Shown in pieces: positions 43,104 to 45,099 of a stretch of DNA of 45,099 nt. The notes beneath the pieces were generated by a model. That model worked only from the letters and a program-made list of their open reading frames with translations, searched no databases and was not told the origin of the DNA. Positions within the stretch are counted from its first letter, which is position 1. Every line of letters starts with the position of its first letter. The translations under genes and the position numbers were made by a program. This DNA is from an uncultured Desulfobacterales bacterium (lineage in GTDB: Bacteria > Desulfobacterota > Desulfobacteria > Desulfobacterales > JAFDCJ01), in assembly GCA_945787595.1 (NCBI GenBank), contig CALZJV010000137.1, positions 1 through 45,099 on the forward strand, read 5' to 3'.

Positions 43104-44096
43104 ATGGGTGATTTGAAACTGATCGACCCCTACAATCGTCATTTGAATTATCTGCGCATATCTATCACCGACCGGTGCAACCTGAAATGCATCTATTGCG
43201 TCCCCCGTGACCTGATTCCACGGCTTTCACATGATGAAATCCTGACCTATGAAGAAATCCTGCGATTGGTACGAGTCGGGATTAGACTGGGGATCTCAAA
43301 AATCCGGGTAACCGGCGGAGAACCTTTGGTGAGAAAAGGGGTGTACGGTTTTTTGACCGAATTAAGCGGACTCGACGGCATTGCGGATCTGTCTCTTACC
43401 ACTAACGGCGTCACTTTGAAAGACAACCTGAATAAGATTAGAGCCGCCGGCATCAAACGAATAAATATCAGTCTGGATACCCTCAACCGAAAAAAATTTG
43501 AGCACATAACCGGTTTTGATCTTTTTGATCAGGTTTGGCAAGGTATCGAAATGGCTCTATCAATGGGATTTCATCCCATAAAGCTGAATATCGTTGCCTT
43601 AAACGGAATTAATGATGATGAACTAGCGGACATGGCGCGCATTGCATTTGATTATCCGCTGCACATTCGCTTTATTGAATACATGCCCATTGGCAAATCT
43701 CAAATTGGCAACGGTCCTCTTCTGCTGGCTCCTGAAATCAAAAAGCGCATCAGTGCTTTGGGTAAGCTCATCCCCGTTCCCAATACATTGAACGATGGTC
43801 CTGCCCAGCGATATCACTTTGAGGGAGCTGCTGGAGAAATCGGTTTCATCCACGCATTGAGCCATCACTTCTGCGACAGATGCAATCGGCTCAGATTAAC
43901 CGCACGCGGCCAACTAAGACCATGCCTTTTATCCGATCATCATGAGGACGTCAAAGCTATTATGAGAACCGGGGGGTCAGACGAACAATTGGCGGAAGTT
44001 TTCTTTAAAGCAGTGCGCCACAAGCCATCCGATCATAACCTGGCTGTTCTATATCCATCCGGGGTCTGCGGCCAGATGAGTTCCATTGGCGGATAA
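43104..44096 (+). CDS. moaA: GTP 3',8-cyclase MoaA
   Basis: A 330-residue radical SAM enzyme. The N-terminal cluster motif is DRCNLKCIYC (CxxxCxxC, about 23-32), then ITGGEPL-like VTGGEPLVRKG, and the C-terminal second 4Fe-4S motif HHFCDRCNRLRLTARGQLRP (CxxC, then a Cys 14 residues later). The protein ends in the conserved double glycine (SSIGG). It begins molybdopterin synthesis by cyclising GTP. Other moa genes are not in the window. It is 39 bp after gpgS. Confidence 0.96.
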   Translation: MGDLKLIDPYNRHLNYLRISITDRCNLKCIYCVPRDLIPRLSHDEILTYEEILRLVRVGIRLGISKIRVTGGEPLVRKGVYGFLTELSGLDGIADLSLTTNGVTLKDNLNKIRAAGIKRINISLDTLNRKKFEHITGFDLFDQVWQGIEMALSMGFHPIKLNIVALNGINDDELADMARIAFDYPLHIRFIEYMPIGKSQIGNGPLLLAPEIKKRISALGKLIPVPNTLNDGPAQRYHFEGAAGEIGFIHALSHHFCDRCNRLRLTARGQLRPCLLSDHHEDVKAIMRTGGSDEQLAEVFFKAVRHKPSDHNLAVLYPSGVCGQMSSIGG

Positions 44097-44162
44097 AAAA
44101 GCCTGAGCCGCAGCAGTGAGAGGCTACATTTACTCGCACAGAATCAGAATACGGCTCAGGCT
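44095..44162 (-). terminator. Long minus-strand terminator-like hairpin after moaA
   Basis: Perfect 10-bp arms GCCTGAGCCG (44101-44110) and CGGCTCAGGC (44152-44161), plus one A-T pair, enclose a smaller hairpin (GTGNGAG / CTCNCAC). On the minus strand it is followed by six Ts (44095-44100) that overlap the moaA stop codon. Plus-strand termination is not supported because no T-run follows there. Confidence 0.55.
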
Positions 44163-44375
44163 AACCATAGATACTCATATCTTCAGGAACACTTTTTCTT
44201 TACGCTCGGGGGTTTCGGAGCTGTATACACTAGTTAGATGGTCGGGTTTAGCAGGCTGCTAACCGCAGGTCAAGCTTTTTTTTACTGCAGTATTTTTTTC
44301 TTTTCATAATTCCCGGGCTGGACGGCATATTTTCCAAAAAAAGAGGAGTTCAGAAGTTAAAGATCGGAGGATCAT

Positions 44376-44858
44376 ATGGAAATTAAAATAGTTAAAATCG
44401 AAAATCCGGACAATTTGAACCTGATTTTAGGCCAATCACATTTCATTAAAACTGTTGAAGATATCTATGAAGCCATGGTCTCAACGGTTCCTATGGCAAA
44501 ATTCGGTCTGGCTTTCTGTGAAGCTTCGGATGTATGTTTGGTAAGACACACCGGCACCGACGAAGAAATGCTCGATCTGGCCCAAAAAAATGCCTACAGC
44601 CTTTCAGCCGGTCACAGTTTTATTATTTTTATGAAAGATATGTATCCCGTAAATGTCTTGAATGCGATCAAAAATGTACCGGAAGTATGTCACATATTTT
44701 GTGCTACCGCCAATCCCGTGGAAGTCATTATTGCTGAGACCGAACAAGGAAGAGGCATTCTCGGCGTTATTGACGGCTTTTCGTCCAAAGGAATCGAAAC
44801 CGAGGAAGATATGAATGCCCGCAAAGATTTGCTGCGAACAATCGGATATAAACAGTAA
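44376..44858 (+). CDS. Adenosine-specific kinase family protein (DUF355-like)
   Basis: A 160-residue protein matching the adenosine-specific kinase (PAE2307/DUF355) family, which is normally about 160 residues. [20 protein letters not shown] opens the domain, followed by [37 protein letters not shown] (about 48-67) and [20 protein letters not shown] (about 128-147). The archaeal homologue phosphorylates adenosine; in bacteria the role is less clear. Good Shine-Dalgarno (GGAGG). Function inferred from family only. Confidence 0.88.
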   Translation: MEIKIVKIENPDNLNLILGQSHFIKTVEDIYEAMVSTVPMAKFGLAFCEASDVCLVRHTGTDEEMLDLAQKNAYSLSAGHSFIIFMKDMYPVNVLNAIKNVPEVCHIFCATANPVEVIIAETEQGRGILGVIDGFSSKGIETEEDMNARKDLLRTIGYKQ

Positions 44859-45000
44859 AGGGATCATGTTAGGGGCTTCGCCCGATTGGAATTGTGGCTT
44901 CCCAACGTGGGTGCCCACAAAAAACACTATATTTCCGAAAAGTTGTAGAAACCCTAAGATATTTATATCAATCTTTTCCTGTCTCTGTTCAGTTCAGTTA

Positions 45001-45099
45001 GTCGCGGTAGGAATGCCGGTTACCCGACACCCCCCGCACAGATCCCAAGCATGCGGAACTACCGCACTGGGCTCCTGCCTCAGGTCAGACGCAGAAACG
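45001..45099 (-). mobile_element. 3' end of a group II intron (domains V and VI), body outside the window
   Basis: On the minus strand the 34-nt block 45074-45041 begins GAGCCC and ends GGGATC around a GCGG/CCGC distal stem, which is domain V. Next, 45040-45001 folds as domain VI: GCGG pairs with CCGC, with an unpaired A (45008) seven nt before the end and a GTAA loop. The intron's last base would be 45001, ending in the usual AY (AC). Upstream intron parts, including any maturase gene, lie beyond the right edge. The flanking exon is the region between the intron and the adenosine-specific-kinase gene. Confidence 0.8.
45041..45074 (-). ncRNA. Group II intron domain V
   Basis: A 34-nt hairpin starting GAGC, with the catalytic AGC triad at its base, a GCGG/CCGC distal stem and a small bulge, matching the domain V architecture and length. 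The third pair from the base is G-A rather than G-U. Confidence 0.78.

Overview
The window looks like a chromosomal segment of a marine or anaerobic Desulfobacterota bacterium (Desulfobacteria-like, sulfate-reducer type). This is inferred from gene content and order: a PxxKW cysteine-rich protein, a deoxyhypusine-synthase-like gene, the phoH/7TM-HD/ybeY and pdxJ/nnr/tsaE/lysC clusters, an FmdB-hemC-cobA/hemD operon, selA, and glucosyl-3-phosphoglycerate synthase. No rRNA, tRNA, CRISPR array or transposase was recognised.

Layout. (1) 1-7372, minus strand: an exopolysaccharide/O-antigen locus. In transcription order it holds a GT4 glycosyltransferase, a polyprenyl glycosylphosphotransferase, an O-antigen ligase/polymerase-like membrane protein, two FkbM methyltransferases, and a flippase cut by the window edge. 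(2) 8034-13560: truA, a class Ic aspartate aminotransferase, the PxxKW protein (minus, with a terminator-like hairpin in its own leader), kdsD and a phosphofructokinase. (3) 13604-18815: a TPR/periplasmic-binding lipoprotein (minus), a DUF4124 protein, a DUF2007-like protein and class II fructose-bisphosphate aldolase. (4) 19492-26013: two small FlaG-neighbourhood-like proteins, mazG-cvpA (minus), then phoH, a 7TM-HD phosphohydrolase and ybeY. (5) 26309-30512: pdxJ, nnr, tsaE and an aspartokinase gene broken by a 7-bp tandem duplication. (6) 30620-32731: a possible 31-residue membrane peptide, pyrF and rfbB (minus). (7) 33326-40535: selA, a degenerate-GGDEF/TPR fusion, gmhA, a deoxyhypusine-synthase-like gene, then fmdB, hemC and cobA/hemD from a good sigma70-type promoter. 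(8) 40934-44858: a degenerate M20-peptidase-fold gene overlapping gpgS, then moaA and an adenosine-specific-kinase family gene. (9) At the right edge, on the minus strand, are the domain V/VI hairpins of a group II intron whose body lies outside the window.

How the genes work together. The surface-polysaccharide theme recurs: the EPS locus, KdsD (arabinose-5-phosphate for Kdo), GmhA (heptose) and RfbB (dTDP-sugar). Central carbon is represented by PFK and FBA, tetrapyrrole synthesis by HemC and CobA/HemD, RNA quality by TruA, YbeY, TsaE and PhoH, and osmoprotection probably by GpgS. Several intergenic regions carry 70-190 bp imperfect palindromes of MITE/REP type.

The most notable observations are the lysC duplication, the M20-like protein that lacks its catalytic glutamates and sits in an operon with gpgS, the deoxyhypusine-synthase-like protein in a bacterium, the degenerate GGDEF-TPR fusion after selA, the terminator hairpin in the PxxKW leader, and the group II intron end.
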